A stretch of 64,000 nt of DNA from Hwanghaeella sp964350445 (GCA_964350445.1 CAYGKA010000003.1:1-64000); one strand, 5' to 3'. Positions 1 through 8,753 are shown, counted from the stretch's first letter. The notes: generated by a model not told the origin, from the sequence alone. Program-made: numbers and translations.

Positions 1-170
1 GGGGCGGGCATGGGGGGGCGGGTGCGAACTTGGCTATCTTGAGACATCGATTGTCAATCTATCGCAAGACCGCCGGGACGGCGAGGCCTAGATTGCGCAT
101 CGTAATACAAAACCAGAGCGCCCCTTCTGTGGAGCGCGCCCCTACCAAGTCGCCGGAGCAGCACACCCCC

Positions 171-1460
171 ATGCGTCAATCCGTCCAGACCGATACAGAG
201 CACCGCATTCCCTTCCTGCCCAATTTCCTGCAGGGGCCTGAGGGAATGCTGATCATCATGTCCTGCGCCATGGCGATCAGCATGCATGGCTGGTTCGCAT
301 TACTGAATAATTTCGTGGTCGAGCGCGCGGCCTTCACGGGCCGTGAAATCGGGTTCCTGCAGTCGATCCGCGAAGTGCCGGGCTTCCTGTCCTTCTGCGC
401 GATCTTCCTGCTGCCCTTCATCCGGGAACAGAACCTGGCGCTGCTGTCCCTGGGCGCGCTGGGGTTGGGCACGATGATCACCGGGTATTTCCCGTCCGAA
501 TACGGGCTTTACGCCACGACCTTCCTGATGTCGCTGGGTTTTCACTACTATGAAACGATGAATCAGTCGCTGACCCTGCAATGGACCAGCAAACAGCGCG
601 CGCCGGTCGTCTTCGCGAAACAGATCACGGCCAGTTCGATCGGGACGCTGGTGATCTTCATCGTCATCATCCTGACCTTCGAGCAGGACGTCATCGACCG
701 CATCGCCGGTTACTTCGGCACCACGTCGGACATCAAGACGATTTCACTGGGTTTTGAGCCGATCTATCTGATCGCCGGCGCCTTCACGATCGGCGTCGCG
801 TTTCTGTGCCGCTTCGCCTATCCCGACTATGTCTCGCCCCATATGCAGACCAAGACGCTGTTCCTGCGGCGGCGCTACTGGCTGTATTACGCACTGACCT
901 TCATGGGCGGCGCGCGGCGGCAGATCTTCATGGTCTTCGCGGGCTTCATGATGGTGGAAAAATTCGGTTTCGACGCCACCGCGATCACCCTGCTGTATCT
1001 GGTCAACCTGATCGCCAATATCTACATCGCGCCCAAGGTCGGCCGCCTGATCGCCAGAATGGGCGAACGCCGGGCGCTGATCCTGGAATATATCGGGTTG
1101 ATCGGCGTCTTCGTCGGTTACGCCATTGTCGAGTCGGCGGGCGCGGCGGCGGCGCTCTATGTGATCGACCACCTGTTCTTCGCCTTCGCGATCGCCATCA
1201 AGACCTATTTCCACAAGATCGCGGACCCGAAGGATATCGCCTCGACCGCCGGCGTCAGCTTCACCATCAACCACATCGCCGCCGTCGGCATTCCAGCCGC
1301 CTTCGGCTTCATCTGGCTGCAGGACCCGGGCATGGTCTTCTATATCGGCGCCGGCATGGCGGGAATTTCGCTGCTGCTGGCGACCAACGTTCCCGCCGAT
1401 CCGTCGGAGGGCAACGAGGTGCTCGTCGGCCGCGGCCGCGTGGTTCAGCCGGCGGAGTGA
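171..1460 (+). CDS. MFS-type membrane transporter, substrate unknown
   Basis: The 430-residue product has about twelve hydrophobic segments. A polar loop after the seventh or eighth (KVGRLIARMGERRAL) resembles the MFS motif A that links membrane helices, which supports an inner-membrane major facilitator carrier. The reading frame is open from base 30, but only through a TTG codon and a charged, non-membrane extension, so I prefer the ATG at 171, which leaves a short cytoplasmic N-terminus before the first helix. No clear Shine-Dalgarno sequence precedes either start. It is a lone gene, convergent with the HIT gene. Nothing in the sequence or context identifies the substrate or the direction of transport. 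Confidence 0.75.
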   Translation: MRQSVQTDTEHRIPFLPNFLQGPEGMLIIMSCAMAISMHGWFALLNNFVVERAAFTGREIGFLQSIREVPGFLSFCAIFLLPFIREQNLALLSLGALGLGTMITGYFPSEYGLYATTFLMSLGFHYYETMNQSLTLQWTSKQRAPVVFAKQITASSIGTLVIFIVIILTFEQDVIDRIAGYFGTTSDIKTISLGFEPIYLIAGAFTIGVAFLCRFAYPDYVSPHMQTKTLFLRRRYWLYYALTFMGGARRQIFMVFAGFMMVEKFGFDATAITLLYLVNLIANIYIAPKVGRLIARMGERRALILEYIGLIGVFVGYAIVESAGAAAALYVIDHLFFAFAIAIKTYFHKIADPKDIASTAGVSFTINHIAAVGIPAAFGFIWLQDPGMVFYIGAGMAGISLLLATNVPADPSEGNEVLVGRGRVVQPAE

Positions 1461-1499
1461 TCCGCCGGGCCGGCCGGGCCCGTCATCCGCTTCGGGAAA

Positions 1500-1868
1500 T
1501 CAGCTGTCGCGGCGCTTGAGCATCGGGCCGGCCGGCGCGCCGCCCACAACATGCATGTGGAAATGGGGGACTTCCTGGTGGCCGTCTTCGCCGGTATTCG
1601 CGATCAGGCGGTAGCCTGATTTTTCGACGCCCTGCAGGCGGGCCACTTCGCCCACCGTGCGCCAGAAATCGGCCAGTTCCGCATCGCTGGCCTTGGCGGT
1701 GAAATCGTCGGAGGAGACGTAAGCGCCCTTCGGGATCACCAGGACATGAACCGGGCGGGCCTTCGCGATGTCGTTGAAGGCCAGGCTGTGGTCGGTTTCC
1801 AGAACCTTGTCGCAGGGAATTTCGCCGCGCAGGATTTTGGCGAAAATATTTTGATCGTCATACGCCAT
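1500..1868 (-). CDS. HIT family nucleotide hydrolase/transferase
   Basis: This 122-residue protein is a complete histidine-triad domain. The catalytic triad reads HFHMHVVGG (His102, His104, His106), and the N-terminal FAKILRGEIPCDKVLE is typical of the Hint branch. Hint proteins hydrolyse AMP-linked amines, such as adenosine phosphoramidates and aminoacyl-adenylates, in the cytoplasm. It is the last gene of the his operon, 14 bases after hisE. A HIT gene following hisE is common in Alphaproteobacteria; why it belongs there is not established. The start is an ATG, and the length fits the family. Confidence 0.93.
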   Translation of the reverse strand: MAYDDQNIFAKILRGEIPCDKVLETDHSLAFNDIAKARPVHVLVIPKGAYVSSDDFTAKASDAELADFWRTVGEVARLQGVEKSGYRLIANTGEDGHQEVPHFHMHVVGGAPAGPMLKRRDS

Positions 1869-1882
1869 TGTCGGTGGTCTCC

Positions 1883-2233
1883 CTATTCCTTCCGGCTCGC
1901 TTTTTCGGCGATGCCGGACGTGCCTTCCCGTTCATTCAATATGGCCCAAACCTCATCCGGCGCAACGCCCGTCTCGGCCCAAAGCACGAGCAGGTGATAG
2001 AGCAGATCGGCGGATTCCGCCGCAATTTCCGAAGTGTCGCCCTGCATCGCCGCGATCACGGTTTCGGTCGCTTCCTCCCCCAGTTTCTGGGCGATCTTCG
2101 CCTTGCCCTTGCCGAACAGCTTGGCGGTGTAGGAGGAGGAAGGGTCCGCACCCTTGCGCGCTTCTATCGTCGCGAAAAGCCGCGCCAGCGTGTGGTCGTC
2201 CTGTGTCGTCGGGTCATTCACGGGATCTGTCAT
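1883..2233 (-). CDS. hisE: Phosphoribosyl-ATP pyrophosphatase HisE
   Basis: HisE hydrolyses phosphoribosyl-ATP to phosphoribosyl-AMP, the second step of histidine synthesis. The 116-residue product has the all-alpha MazG-like fold signature: YTAKLFGKGKAKIAQKLGEE, then EAAESADLLYHLLVLW, in which the Glu and Asp residues bind Mg2+. It is a stand-alone HisE, not the HisIE fusion of enteric bacteria. It lies six bases after hisF in the hisB-x-H-A-F-E-HIT operon. The hisI, hisG and hisD genes are not in the window. Confidence 0.96.
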   Translation of the reverse strand: MTDPVNDPTTQDDHTLARLFATIEARKGADPSSSYTAKLFGKGKAKIAQKLGEEATETVIAAMQGDTSEIAAESADLLYHLLVLWAETGVAPDEVWAILNEREGTSGIAEKASRKE

Positions 2234-2239
2234 GGCGGA

Positions 2240-3025
2240 TCAGCTCACACTCTCTGTCGATGCCTCAACGGGGCGGATCGGAATGCCCGCCTCGGTCATT
2301 CTCTGTTTCGCCTCGGCGATGGAATATTCCCCGAAATGGAAGATCGACGCGGCGAGCACGGCCGAAGCATGCCCTTTCACGACGCCGTCGACCAGATGGT
2401 CGAGCGTGCCGACGCCGCCGCTGGCGATCACCGGGATGCGCAGCGCGTCGGACACGGCCCGCGTCAGGCCCAGGTCGAAACCGATCTTGGTGCCGTCGCG
2501 GTCCATGGAGGTGAGCAGGATTTCGCCGGCCCCGTTCGCTTCCATCTTCTTGGCCCAGTCGATTGCGTCCAGCCCGGTCGGATTGCGGCCGCCATGGGTG
2601 AAGACTTCCCACTTGCCGGGGCTGGTCGCTTTGGCGTCGACCGCAACGACAATGCATTGATTGCCGAAGCGTTCGGCCGCCTCGCGGACGAAATCGGGAT
2701 TGTTCACCGCGGCCGTATTGATCGAGACCTTGTCGGCGCCCGCCAGCAGCAGCTTGCGGATATCGTCCACCCTGCGCACGCCGCCGCCGACGGTCAGGGG
2801 CATGAAGACCTCTTCGGCGGTGTGGCGCACGACGTCATAGATCGTGTCGCGGTTTTCGTGGCTGGCCGTGATGTCCAGGAAGGTCAGTTCGTCCGCGCCC
2901 GCCTTGTCGTAGATCCGCGCCTGTTCGACGGGGTCGCCCGCATCGCGCAGGCCGACGAAGTTCACGCCCTTGACGACCCGGCCGTCCTTGACGTCGAGAC
3001 AGGGGATCACCCGCACACCCAGCAT
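2240..3025 (-). CDS. hisF: Imidazole glycerol phosphate synthase cyclase subunit HisF
   Basis: HisF is the (beta-alpha)8 barrel that uses ammonia delivered by HisH to convert PRFAR into imidazole glycerol phosphate and AICAR. The protein begins MLGVRVIPCLDVKDG, with catalytic Asp11, and contains the phosphate-binding segments VGGGVR and ASGGVG. An in-frame start six codons upstream is possible, but the ATG at 3025 matches the family start and overlaps the hisA stop (TGATG), indicating translational coupling. The resulting length of 261 residues is normal. Confidence 0.96.
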   Translation of the reverse strand: MLGVRVIPCLDVKDGRVVKGVNFVGLRDAGDPVEQARIYDKAGADELTFLDITASHENRDTIYDVVRHTAEEVFMPLTVGGGVRRVDDIRKLLLAGADKVSINTAAVNNPDFVREAAERFGNQCIVVAVDAKATSPGKWEVFTHGGRNPTGLDAIDWAKKMEANGAGEILLTSMDRDGTKIGFDLGLTRAVSDALRIPVIASGGVGTLDHLVDGVVKGHASAVLAASIFHFGEYSIAEAKQRMTEAGIPIRPVEASTESVS

Positions 3026-3762
3026 CAGGCCTCTCCCGCGCAAATGCGCAAGGCGGCGGCCAGGTCGATGGCGCCTTCATACAGCGCCCGGCCGCTGATC
3101 ACGCCGCTGACCACACCCGTTTCACGCAGCGCGACGATATCGTCCAGCGAGGCGACGCCGCCGCTGGCGATCACCGGCAGGGAGACTTGGCGCGCCAGGT
3201 CGGCCGTCGAGTCCACATTCACCCCGGTCATCGCGCCGTCGCGGTTGATGTCGGTGTAGATCACCGCCGCGACGCCCGCATCCTCGAACCGTTTGGCGAG
3301 GTCGACGACGCCCAAGGTCGAGACATCCGCCCAGCCTTCCACCGCGACGAAACCGTCCTTGGCGTCAATGCCGACGGCGACCTTGCCGGGGAAGGCCTTG
3401 CAGGCATCCCGCACGACGTGCGGATCGCGCACCGCGACAGTGCCCAGGATGACCCGGCTGATGCCGCGCTCAAGCCACGCGCCCGCCGCGTCGACCGAGC
3501 GGATGCCGCCGCCGAGCTGCACCGGCGTATCGCCCGCGGCGGCGAGGATGGCGTCCACCGCCGCGCCGTTCACCGATTCACCGGCGAAAGCGCCGTCCAG
3601 ATCGACCACATGCAGCCATTGCGCACCGGCCGCGACGAATCCGCCGGCCTGGTCGCCGGGGCTGTCATTGAAGACGGTCGCCTGGTCCATGTCGCCCTTG
3701 AACAGGCGCACGCATTGGCCCTGTTTCAGGTCGATCGCGGGGTAGAGGTCCATGGTCGCCAT
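3025..3762 (-). CDS. hisA: ProFAR isomerase HisA
   Basis: HisA carries out the Amadori rearrangement of ProFAR to PRFAR. This 245-residue (beta-alpha)8 barrel is a paralogue of HisF. Family marks are YPAIDLKQGQCVRL with the catalytic Asp near the N-terminus, VQLGGGIR in the first half and IYTDINRDG carrying the second catalytic Asp. The gene follows hisH by one base and overlaps hisF by one base, so H, A and F are made in balanced amounts. An internal ATG at codon 4 is an equally plausible start. Confidence 0.96.
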   Translation of the reverse strand: MATMDLYPAIDLKQGQCVRLFKGDMDQATVFNDSPGDQAGGFVAAGAQWLHVVDLDGAFAGESVNGAAVDAILAAAGDTPVQLGGGIRSVDAAGAWLERGISRVILGTVAVRDPHVVRDACKAFPGKVAVGIDAKDGFVAVEGWADVSTLGVVDLAKRFEDAGVAAVIYTDINRDGAMTGVNVDSTADLARQVSLPVIASGGVASLDDIVALRETGVVSGVISGRALYEGAIDLAAALRICAGEA

Positions 3763-3763
3763 G

Positions 3764-4393
3764 TTACACCTTCCATTTCAGGAAGTTGGAGATCAGACGC
3801 AGGCCGGTCGCCTGGCTCTTTTCCGGGTGGAACTGGGTCGCGATCATATTGTCGCGCGCCAGCATCGCGGTCAGCGTTTCGCCGTAATCGACGGTGGCCA
3901 GAACATCGCCCTGGTCGTCGCAGGCGAAATGATAGCTGTGGACGAAATAGGCATAGGCCCCGGTCGGGATGCCCGCCATGCAGGGATGGTCGCGCAGGAC
4001 GGTCAGCTGGTTCCAGCCCATATGCGGGATTTTCAGCGACGGGTCGGTGGGCTCTATGGCCTTCACCGTGCCGTCGATCCAGCCCAGCCCTTCATGGGTG
4101 CCGTATTCAAGCCCATGGCTGGCCATCAGCTGCATGCCGACGCAGATCCCGAAGAACGGCTTGCCCTGTTCATGGATGGCGGTTTCCAGCGCCGCCACCA
4201 TGCCGTCCACCGCATAGAGCCCGCGGCGGCAATCGCCGAAAGCGCCGACGCCGGGCAGTACGATGCGGTCCGCGTCCAGCACCACTTTCGGGTCGTCCGT
4301 CACGTGGACCTTTTCCGCACCTTCATGTTCGAAGGCCTTGGCGGCGGACCGCAGATTTCCGGACCCGTAATCGATGATCGCTACTGTCGTCAT
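3764..4393 (-). CDS. hisH: Imidazole glycerol phosphate synthase glutaminase subunit HisH
   Basis: HisH is the class I glutamine amidotransferase that feeds ammonia to HisF. The nucleophile lies in FFGICVGMQLM (Cys84), the partner His-Glu pair in QFHPEKS near the C-terminus, and the oxyanion-strand region in LPGVGAFGD. Length is 209 residues. A purine-rich Shine-Dalgarno-like AGAGGGA precedes the ATG. It follows the small lipoprotein gene by 22 bases and precedes hisA by one base. Confidence 0.97.
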   Translation of the reverse strand: MTTVAIIDYGSGNLRSAAKAFEHEGAEKVHVTDDPKVVLDADRIVLPGVGAFGDCRRGLYAVDGMVAALETAIHEQGKPFFGICVGMQLMASHGLEYGTHEGLGWIDGTVKAIEPTDPSLKIPHMGWNQLTVLRDHPCMAGIPTGAYAYFVHSYHFACDDQGDVLATVDYGETLTAMLARDNMIATQFHPEKSQATGLRLISNFLKWKV

Positions 4394-4415
4394 GGTCCCT
4401 CTGACCCGAATTCGA

Positions 4416-4724
4416 TTATCCGGGATTTTTCTTGCACGAGAAGTTCAGGGAGAATTTCGCAAAGCGGTTTTCCTCGCCGGCTTCCAAGGCGTCGCGCCCG
4501 TCGGCGAACATTTCGTCCTTTTCCGCCGCCGGCACTTCCAGCGTCATCAGGGCCAGCGTATCGCCGGCCACGATGGCGGGTTCGGTCTTGTAGATGGTGA
4601 CGCGCCCGTCGGCACAGCTCTGCTTGGTCATTTCCACATGGATCAAATCCGTATCCCGCTTCTGCGTCAGACAGCCGGATAGGATGACCGCACAGAAAAG
4701 CAGCGCAGAATGGGCTATGCGCAC
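4416..4724 (-). CDS. Small predicted lipoprotein embedded in the his operon
   Basis: This protein of about 102 residues is of unknown function. It begins with a short signal sequence ending in the lipobox LSGC, so it is probably lipid-anchored in the envelope. The mature part holds two further cysteines (SCADG and FSCKK) that could form a disulfide. I chose the GTG at 4724: it follows AAAGGA with a 6-base spacer and places the lipobox 15-20 residues in. The longer in-frame start at 4778 would overlap hisB and add a charged, non-signal extension. It lies between hisB and hisH, has no recognisable link to histidine synthesis, and I do not recognise its family. Confidence 0.7.
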   Translation of the reverse strand: MRIAHSALLFCAVILSGCLTQKRDTDLIHVEMTKQSCADGRVTIYKTEPAIVAGDTLALMTLEVPAAEKDEMFADGRDALEAGEENRFAKFSLNFSCKKNPG

Positions 4725-4764
4725 CGGTCGTCCTTTCGAAATGGTCGGAGCCCGACGGGCGCCC

Positions 4765-5364
4765 TTACATCGATCCACCTAGAACGCCCTTGGTCGACGG
4801 CACGGTATCGGCCTGCCTTTCGTCGATGGCGGTCGCCACCTTCAGGGCCCGGGCCAGCCCCTTGAAGCAGGACTCGGCGATATGGTGATTGTTCTCGCCA
4901 TACAGGTTTTCGACATGCAGCGTCGCGCCGGCCGATTGGGCGAAGGCGGCGAACCATTCCTTGAACAGCTCAGTGTCAAAATCGCCCAGCTTCGGCTTGG
5001 TGAAATTCACCTTCCAGATCAGGTAGGGCCGGTTCGACAGGTCGATCGCCACACGGGTCAGCGTTTCGTCCATCGGGATATAGGCGTGGCCGTAACGCTG
5101 GATGCCCTTGCGGTCGCCCAGCGCCGTGCTGACGGCTTCGCCGACGGCGTAGCCCGAATCCTCGGTCGTGTGATGGAAATCGATATGCAGGTCGCCTTCG
5201 GCCTTCAGTGTCAGGTCCATCAAGCTATGCCGGCTCAACTGTTCCAGCATATGGTCGAGGAAGCCGATCCCGGTCGACACGTCGTAAACGCCGCGCCCGT
5301 CGAGGTCGACGGCGGCGGCGATGCGGGTTTCCTTGGTATTCCGTTCAACGGATGCCGTGCGCAT
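4765..5364 (-). CDS. hisB: Imidazoleglycerol-phosphate dehydratase HisB
   Basis: HisB dehydrates imidazole glycerol phosphate to imidazole acetol phosphate. The 199-residue protein is monofunctional, without the HolPase domain of the enteric enzyme. It shows the two metal-ligand repeats: FLDHMLEQLSRH and DFHHTTEDSG in the first half, and FAQSAGATLHV with GENNHHIAES in the second. The frame is open much further upstream, but the ATG at 5364 is preceded by AGGA at a 9-base spacing and fits the family start (RTASVERNTKET). It is the first gene of the his operon, divergent from hslV. Confidence 0.95.
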   Translation of the reverse strand: MRTASVERNTKETRIAAAVDLDGRGVYDVSTGIGFLDHMLEQLSRHSLMDLTLKAEGDLHIDFHHTTEDSGYAVGEAVSTALGDRKGIQRYGHAYIPMDETLTRVAIDLSNRPYLIWKVNFTKPKLGDFDTELFKEWFAAFAQSAGATLHVENLYGENNHHIAESCFKGLARALKVATAIDERQADTVPSTKGVLGGSM

Positions 5365-5609
5365 TCCCATCAGTCCTAGGCTATTGCTTCGAATGGCAGG
5401 GTTGTAGCAATGCCTCCGCCGCACAACAACCGCAGAATTGTGCGCCTTTGCCGCATGTCGAGACGGCGGCGGCCGATCGGCCGGCCCTTCGGCACGCCCG
5501 CCCGCATTATCGGACCGGTCCTGGAATGGGGCGGTGTGTCCCTGAAGTACAGGGACCTTGTCGGCAGCGCGCCATTGACTGATCGGGCCCGCCCCCTCAT
5601 ATCGGGCGC
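5365..5609. promoter_or_regulatory. Divergent hisB/hslV promoter region with a 7-bp inverted repeat
   Basis: This spacer must hold the his operon promoter (leftward) and the hslVU promoter (rightward). A perfect inverted repeat, GTCCCTG-AAGTA-CAGGGAC at 5538-5556, lies about 55 bases before hslV and could be an operator. On the plus strand TTGACT (5575-5580) is followed 17 bases later by CATATC (5598-5603), only 6 bases before the hslV ATG. The -35 match is good and the -10 match is weak. I see no strong sigma-32 consensus. Confidence 0.35.
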
Positions 5610-6173
5610 ATGACGAATGCACCCCACACGAATGGCGCCGAGCTGCACGGCACGACAATTCTGTCCGTGCGCAAAGGCAACCGGGTCGTGGTCGCCGGCG
5701 ACGGACAAGTCAGCCTCGGCAACACGGTCTTCAAATCCAACGCCCGCAAGGTCCGCACCTTGTCCGAGGGGAAGATCCTGGTCGGCTTCGCCGGCGCGAC
5801 CGCGGACGCCTTCACCCTGCTGGAACGGCTGGAGTCGAAACTGGACCAGTATCCGGAGCAGTTGACCCGGGCCTGCGTCGAGCTTGCCAAGGATTGGCGG
5901 ACCGACCGCTACCTGCGCCGGCTGGAAGCGATGATGGCCGTCGTCGACAAGGATGTGAGCCTGATCCTGTCCGGCACCGGCGATGTGATCGAGCCGGAGG
6001 ACGGCATCATCGGCATCGGGTCGGGCGGCGCCTATGCGCTGTCGGCCGCCCGCGCGCTGATCGACCGCGACGAGATGGATGCCGAAGCCGTCGCCCGCCG
6101 CGCCATGAAGATCGCGGCCGACATCTGCATCTATACCAATGAGAACGTAACCCTTGAGAGTATTGGCGCATGA
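5610..6173 (+). CDS. hslV: ATP-dependent protease peptidase subunit HslV
   Basis: HslV is the threonine peptidase that forms a double hexamer capped by HslU rings and degrades unfolded proteins in the cytoplasm. The catalytic N-terminal Thr is expected to be Thr15, exposed after removal of a 14-residue leader (GTTILSVRKG). Such short leaders are usual in Alphaproteobacteria. The VVAGDGQVSLG and GSGGAYALSAA segments are typical. The 187-residue length fits. The last four bases overlap the hslU start (ATGA). No clear ribosome site precedes the ATG, which raises the possibility of leaderless translation. Confidence 0.96.
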   Translation: MTNAPHTNGAELHGTTILSVRKGNRVVVAGDGQVSLGNTVFKSNARKVRTLSEGKILVGFAGATADAFTLLERLESKLDQYPEQLTRACVELAKDWRTDRYLRRLEAMMAVVDKDVSLILSGTGDVIEPEDGIIGIGSGGAYALSAARALIDRDEMDAEAVARRAMKIAADICIYTNENVTLESIGA

Positions 6174-7480
6174 CCGATTTCAGCCCGCGGGAGATCGTTT
6201 CCGAACTGGACCGTTTCATCGTCGGCCAGGACGACGCCAAGCGCGCCGTCGCCATCGCGCTGCGCAACCGCTGGCGCCGCCAACAGCTTGACGGGATGAT
6301 GAAGGAGGAGGTTCTGCCCAAGAACATCCTGATGATCGGCCCGACCGGCTGCGGCAAGACCGAAATCGCCCGCCGCCTGGCGAAGCTGGCCAACGCGCCC
6401 TTCATCAAGGTCGAGGCGACCAAGTTCACCGAGGTCGGTTATGTCGGCCGCGATGTGGAGCAGATCATCCGCGACCTGGTCGAAGTGGCGATTCAGATGG
6501 CGCGCGACTCCCAGCGCAAGGAAGTGCAGGCCAAGGCGGAACTGGCGGCGGAAGAACGCGTGCTGGATGCGCTGGTCGGCGAGAATTCCAGCGAGGCGAC
6601 GCGCCAGAGCTTCCGCAAGAGGCTGCGCGAGGGTGAGTTGGACGCCAAGGAAATCGAGGTCCAGGTTCAGGACAGTTCCGGTTTCAGCATGCCGACCATG
6701 GACATTCCCGGCATGCCGGGGTCGCAGATGGGCATGATCAACCTGAACGACATGCTGGGCAAAGCCTTCGGCGGCCGGGCCAAGACCCGCAAGATGACGG
6801 TATCGGATTCCTACAACGTGCTGTTGGAGGAAGAGGTCGACAAGCTGATCGACCAGGAAAAGATCTCCCAACAGGCGATCGACATGGTCGAGCAGAATGG
6901 CATCGCCTTCATCGACGAGATCGACAAGATCACCGTGCGCGCCGAACGCCAGGGCGGCGATGTCAGCCGCGAGGGCGTGCAGCGCGACCTGCTGCCGCTG
7001 ATCGAAGGCACCACGGTCGCCACCAAGTACGGATCGGTGAAGACCGACCATGTGCTGTTCATCGCATCGGGCGCCTTCCATCAATCCAAGCCGTCGGACC
7101 TGTTGGCGGAGCTGCAGGGGCGGTTACCGATCCGCGTTCACTTGAACCCGCTCACCGAAGCCGATTTCGGCCGGATCCTGCGGGAGCCCGAAAACAGCCT
7201 GATCAAACAATACGTCGCCCTGATGGGGACGGAGAAGGTCACGCTCGACTTCAAGGAAGACGCCATCGACCGCGTCGCGGCGCTTTCAGCGCAGATCAAC
7301 CTGACGGTCGAGAATATCGGCGCGCGCCGCCTTCACACGATTTTGGAAAAGCTGCTGGAAGACATCAGCTTCAGCGCGTCGGACCGGGGCGGGGAAACCA
7401 TCGACATCACCGCAGACTATGTGAACGAGAAGGTCGCCCCGCTGGCCCAGGACACGGACCTGAGCCGGTTCATTCTATAA
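6170..7480 (+). CDS. hslU: HslU AAA+ unfoldase of the HslVU protease
   Basis: HslU is the ATP-driven unfoldase that threads substrates into HslV. This 436-residue protein has Walker A GPTGCGKT at residues 57-64, the pore loop GYVG at 90-93, an intermediate (I) domain rich in charged residues, Walker B with FIDEIDKI, and the sensor-2 region GARRLHT. The C-terminal LSRFIL is the tail that docks into HslV pockets. Its start overlaps the hslV stop. The sequence after the gene is T-rich without a clear hairpin. Confidence 0.97.
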   Translation: MTDFSPREIVSELDRFIVGQDDAKRAVAIALRNRWRRQQLDGMMKEEVLPKNILMIGPTGCGKTEIARRLAKLANAPFIKVEATKFTEVGYVGRDVEQIIRDLVEVAIQMARDSQRKEVQAKAELAAEERVLDALVGENSSEATRQSFRKRLREGELDAKEIEVQVQDSSGFSMPTMDIPGMPGSQMGMINLNDMLGKAFGGRAKTRKMTVSDSYNVLLEEEVDKLIDQEKISQQAIDMVEQNGIAFIDEIDKITVRAERQGGDVSREGVQRDLLPLIEGTTVATKYGSVKTDHVLFIASGAFHQSKPSDLLAELQGRLPIRVHLNPLTEADFGRILREPENSLIKQYVALMGTEKVTLDFKEDAIDRVAALSAQINLTVENIGARRLHTILEKLLEDISFSASDRGGETIDITADYVNEKVAPLAQDTDLSRFIL

Positions 7481-7513
7481 TCGTTTTTCAATTTTTTTCC
7501 GGGGGAGGGAAGC

Positions 7514-8452
7514 ATGGCCGTTCTGGTTCTGGATACGCTGCCGCATTGCCAAGAGTGGACCGAAGCGTTGCGCGACCATGCGCCGGAGATGGACATCCGG
7601 GCCTGGCCCGATGTCGGCAACCGCGACGACATCACCCACGCGGTCGTCTGTTTCCCGGAACCGGGCGAGCTGGCCACGCTTCCGAACCTGAAGGCGATGC
7701 ATTCGCTGTGGGCCGGCGTCGACCACGCGACGCGCGACAAGGACCTGCCCCTGCATGTGCCGCTGATCCGCATGGTCGATCACAGCCTGAGCCAGGGGAT
7801 GCTCGATTACGTCACCGGCCATGTCTACCGCCACCACCTGACCATGCCGAAATTCGAAGCGCTGCAGCGCCAGGCCGAGTGGCGGCAGGAAGTTCCGCCG
7901 CTGGTCGAGGAACGTGTTGTCGGCATCATGGGGATCGGCGTGCTGGGCGGCGAGATCGCCGAACAGCTCGCCGCGCTGGGCTTCAAGGTGCGCGGCTGGG
8001 CGCGAACGCAGAAGAGTATCGACGATGTTTACTGTTTTGCGGGAATGGAGTCTCTGGAGGACTTCCTGAGGGACACGGAAATCCTGGTCCTGCTGCTGCC
8101 GAACACGCCGGAAACGACCGACATCCTGAACGACGAAACCTTGGCGATGCTGCCGGAAGGCGCGGCGATCATCAATGCGGGGCGCGGCACGCTGATCGAC
8201 GAGGACGCGCTGATCCGCGCGCTCGACTCAAATCAGATCAGCGCTGCGACGCTGGACGTCTTCAAGACCGAACCGCTGCCGAAGGACCATCCCTTCTGGG
8301 CGCATGAAAAGATTTCCGTCACCCCCCATGTCGCCGCCGAAACGCGGCTGTCGACGGCCAGCAAGGTCATCATCGACAACATCCGCCACCTGGACGAAGG
8401 CGGGTCGATCGAGGAGGTCGAGGGGGTGTTCGATCCCCAAGCAGGATATTAG
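7514..8452 (+). CDS. D-2-hydroxyacid dehydrogenase, glyoxylate/hydroxypyruvate reductase A type
   Basis: This 312-residue NAD(P)-dependent oxidoreductase belongs to the D-isomer 2-hydroxyacid dehydrogenases and most resembles GhrA, which reduces glyoxylate and hydroxypyruvate. The substrate-binding half contains SLWAGVDH. The Rossmann half has GIMGIGVLGGEIAEQL, the INAGRG segment with the conserved Arg, and the catalytic His in VTPHVAAET. A strong ribosome site (GGGGGAGGGAAGC) precedes the ATG, 33 bases after hslU. It may be co-transcribed with hslVU, although no functional link is known. Confidence 0.85.
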   Translation: MAVLVLDTLPHCQEWTEALRDHAPEMDIRAWPDVGNRDDITHAVVCFPEPGELATLPNLKAMHSLWAGVDHATRDKDLPLHVPLIRMVDHSLSQGMLDYVTGHVYRHHLTMPKFEALQRQAEWRQEVPPLVEERVVGIMGIGVLGGEIAEQLAALGFKVRGWARTQKSIDDVYCFAGMESLEDFLRDTEILVLLLPNTPETTDILNDETLAMLPEGAAIINAGRGTLIDEDALIRALDSNQISAATLDVFKTEPLPKDHPFWAHEKISVTPHVAAETRLSTASKVIIDNIRHLDEGGSIEEVEGVFDPQAGY

Positions 8453-8462
8453 GTTCGGGGTA

Positions 8463-8753
8463 TTAGGGCGGCATATTTCCGGTTGTCGGCAATTCCTGAC
8501 GGGTGTTCCGTATGTCGGTGATCAAGATATGGTCATCCAACAGTCGGTAGAACACATAGTGGGAACGGAAGATGTAGCACCGTTTGTCCCGGTCCCATGA
8601 CCGGCCCATCTTCGGATTGTCGCAGAGAAGATCGAAACTGTAGTAGAGGCCGCCGAGATATTCCTCCGTCTGCGCTTCGCCGAAATGCGCATCGGTATAG
8701 GCGGCTATGTCATCGATCTTGGTCGATGCCTGCCGGCTGAGTTCATACCGCAC
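8463..8753 (-). CDS. ParE/RelE-family toxin
   Basis: This 96-residue protein has the ParE toxin layout: an N-terminal YELSRQASTKIDDIAAYT helix hairpin, a central DNPKMGRSWD turn, and the strand-rich end YIFRSHYVFYRLLDDHILI followed by TDIRNTRQE. ParE toxins poison DNA gyrase, while RelE relatives cut mRNA; the sequence does not decide between them. The GTG start at 8753 overlaps the antitoxin stop by 11 bases, as expected for coupled expression. It ends 10 bases from the convergent dehydrogenase gene, with no terminator between. Confidence 0.85.
   Translation of the reverse strand: MRYELSRQASTKIDDIAAYTDAHFGEAQTEEYLGGLYYSFDLLCDNPKMGRSWDRDKRCYIFRSHYVFYRLLDDHILITDIRNTRQELPTTGNMPP

Noticed and set aside
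1868..3259. Long open frame on the plus strand across hisE and hisF
   Set aside because: It is the antisense overprint of hisE/hisF/hisA in GC-rich DNA; no ribosome site and no family features.
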